64,000 nt of DNA from Proteiniphilum acetatigenes DSM 18083. Its GTDB lineage: Bacteria > Bacteroidota > Bacteroidia > Bacteroidales > Dysgonomonadaceae. Under the pieces are notes generated by a model that saw only the letters and a list, made by a program, of their open reading frames with translations, was not told the DNA's origin and did no database searches. Made by a program: the position numbers and the translations under genes. The stretch is from assembly GCF_000380985.1 (NCBI RefSeq), contig NZ_KB905693.1, forward strand, positions 1-64,000, read 5' to 3'. This document shows, piece by piece, positions 62,478 to 64,000 of this stretch. How positions within the stretch are numbered: the first letter of the stretch is position 1; every line of letters starts with the position of its first letter.

Positions 62478-64000
62478 TTAATCAAATGAAGGCCATCCGG
62501 GTGCCTGGGTCAGGCGGGCATTCCTTTTCAATTCTTCGTAAGCAACCGGCCAGAAATATTTTTTCATTGACCATGATGTTTGTACACTGGGGACCACTAC
62601 TTGTTCATAGAAAAATTCCCGGTATTCTTTCGGAACAGTAGTGTTACAGCCGTAAATCATCTGGCTCTCTTCCTCCGGTGCATCTTTCCAGCGGCGAAGG
62701 TCGTAGTAACGTTGGTTTTCACCCAAAAATTCAATCTGGCGTTCACGTTTGATCTCTTTTCTCAATTCATCAGGATTATTATATGGATCACCAATACCAA
62801 TCTCATCGAAATTGGGTAATCCGGCCCGTAAACGTACGGGAAGAACGGCTGCCTTCATAGCCGCCACATCACGCGAGATAGCATGGGTTTCACTTCCATC
62901 CCATGACGCAATCTGATAAGTAGTTGTCAACTCGTTCAATGCTTCGGCATACATCAACAGAATATCGGCATAACGGATGGCAGGATCCACTTTAGGATAT
63001 ACGGTCCCGTCCTTGTAACTCTCTTTCGGGTTAACATACTTCATCATGCCAATTCCTGTAGGAATCCAGCGATCATCGGTACTTACAATTTTCCTTCCGT
63101 CATTTTCACCATAATAATAGAACGTCTGGAAATCACGATTGTTAGCATCCCTGGCGCTTGTACATGCCCAATGGGCGCCGCTGAAAGCCACTGAAGCATA
63201 AAAACGGGGTTCCCGGTTGGCATATTCCAACCATACATCTTTTCTCAGATAAGGATACTCGCCGTCATATTGAGTAAATCCTTGTATACTGGTACTTCTG
63301 TCGAACAACTTTCCGTCATTCATTGCATAAGCATCAGCTTGTTTACCGGTGATCCCGTGACAGTTCCATCCTCCCGCTTTGTCGACAGGCATCTGATGGC
63401 GCGACATAGAGGTGATTCCATATTCATCATTCAACTGGTTATCTCCACGGGAAAAAATCAATTCCGGATTTTCCGAAACGTAAAGATCCCCATTAAACAA
63501 GGCACGATAAGAATCCAACGGGTCAATATCCTTCCATCCTCCTTCTTTCCATGTCTTCTCCGAATATACCGGGTGATAAGGCGGGTCTATAGTCTTGGGA
63601 TAGGCACCCCAAAGTCCGCCGGTGCTGCGTTTAGGAGCCACATAAATCTCGTATTTTCCTAACTTTATCACATCCAGCGCTGCCGCTGCTGCTTTGGCCC
63701 ATTTCTCCTCATCATATTCCTGGGAAATAAGTTGCCTTCCCTGATCATCCACAAAAGAGGCCATTTCCGGATTCCCGTTCATTAACGGACTTGCTCCATA
63801 AAGGTATGCCTTTGCACGCACTGCTAATGCAGCTCCTTTTGTCGGACGTGAAGCATCACGAGTACTTCGGTTACTCTCTAATAATTCAGCAGCCAACAAC
63901 ATCTGCTCGGAGATATATTCAACGCACTCGTCGTATGTATTCCTTGGATAAGCCAATTCAGAGTATGGCGCCTCATAATCAATCCCCTCATCGGGCAGGA
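62478..64000 (-). CDS. SusD/RagB-family lipoprotein, N-terminus beyond the window
   Basis: The frame runs open to the right edge: before a TTG at 63956 the codons read LPDEGIDYEAPYSE, so the true start is outside. The 507 visible residues show SusD features: KGAALAVRAKAYLYGASPLM, AIRYADILLMYAEALNEL, KRERQIEFLGENQRYYDLRR and the end RLTQAPGWPSFD. Its SusC partner is presumably just outside. This is a further SusC/SusD locus, with 61385-62428 as an accessory gene. Confidence 0.93.
   Translation of the reverse strand, partial: LPDEGIDYEAPYSELAYPRNTYDECVEYISEQMLLAAELLESNRSTRDASRPTKGAALAVRAKAYLYGASPLMNGNPEMASFVDDQGRQLISQEYDEEKWAKAAAAALDVIKLGKYEIYVAPKRSTGGLWGAYPKTIDPPYHPVYSEKTWKEGGWKDIDPLDSYRALFNGDLYVSENPELIFSRGDNQLNDEYGITSMSRHQMPVDKAGGWNCHGITGKQADAYAMNDGKLFDRSTSIQGFTQYDGEYPYLRKDVWLEYANREPRFYASVAFSGAHWACTSARDANNRDFQTFYYYGENDGRKIVSTDDRWIPTGIGMMKYVNPKESYKDGTVYPKVDPAIRYADILLMYAEALNELTTTYQIASWDGSETHAISRDVAAMKAAVLPVRLRAGLPNFDEIGIGDPYNNPDELRKEIKRERQIEFLGENQRYYDLRRWKDAPEEESQMIYGCNTTVPKEYREFFYEQVVVPSVQTSWSMKKYFWPVAYEELKRNARLTQAPGWPSFD

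Overview
The window is chromosomal DNA of a member of the Bacteroidota, most likely order Bacteroidales. The evidence is four SusC/SusD-type loci (one cut by the right edge), many secreted or lipoprotein glycan-degrading enzymes, TAnnTTTG-type -7 promoter elements, an LptD of the Bacteroidetes type, and a thrA-apgM-thrC threonine operon with the ApgM-like 'proposed homoserine kinase'. A finer placement (for example Dysgonomonadaceae) cannot be made from sequence reading alone.

Left end (1-6.05 kb), visibly AT-richer than the rest: an accessory cluster. It encodes a protein with a double-glycine-like leader and an HExxH zincin motif, a secreted protein of unknown family (the tail of a second copy lies at the window edge), two GT32 glycosyltransferases, a GT2/GT-B fusion glycosyltransferase and a LanC-like protein, with overlapping frames. 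It ends in what looks like the fossil C-terminus of an ABC exporter. This resembles a peptide- or protein-modification and export system and is the best candidate here for an undescribed system.

6.3-13.7 kb: a small glycan locus (GH43, SusC, SusD, endoglycoceramidase-like GH5), then a membrane-anchored LytTR regulator, a BACON-domain lipoprotein and a lipoprotein with two tandem ecotin (serine protease inhibitor) domains. 16.9-21.1 kb, minus strand: GH43, GH123 (beta-N-acetylgalactosaminidase family) and GH16.

21.2-36.5 kb is mostly core genome. It holds the threonine operon with a clear promoter and a Thr-rich leader peptide (attenuation), lptD, rarA, a bile acid:sodium symporter family protein, a PlsC-like acyltransferase and alaS. 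It is followed by an aldo/keto reductase gene that has lost its middle.

37.2-57.8 kb: a large minus-strand polysaccharide-lyase locus with two SusC/SusD pairs, a surface lipoprotein, two heparinase II/III-family lyases, a PL8-superfamily lyase and two GH88 unsaturated glucuronyl hydrolases. No sulfatase is present, which points to an unsulfated, uronic-acid-containing polysaccharide. A ~100-bp direct repeat lies at each end of it. A divergent HTH/S24 repressor-like gene is the only regulator beside it.

58.7-64 kb: a TIM-barrel isomerase/epimerase, a Gfo/Idh/MocA oxidoreductase, a decayed SusD tail, and a further SusD plus accessory lipoprotein of a locus that continues past the right edge.
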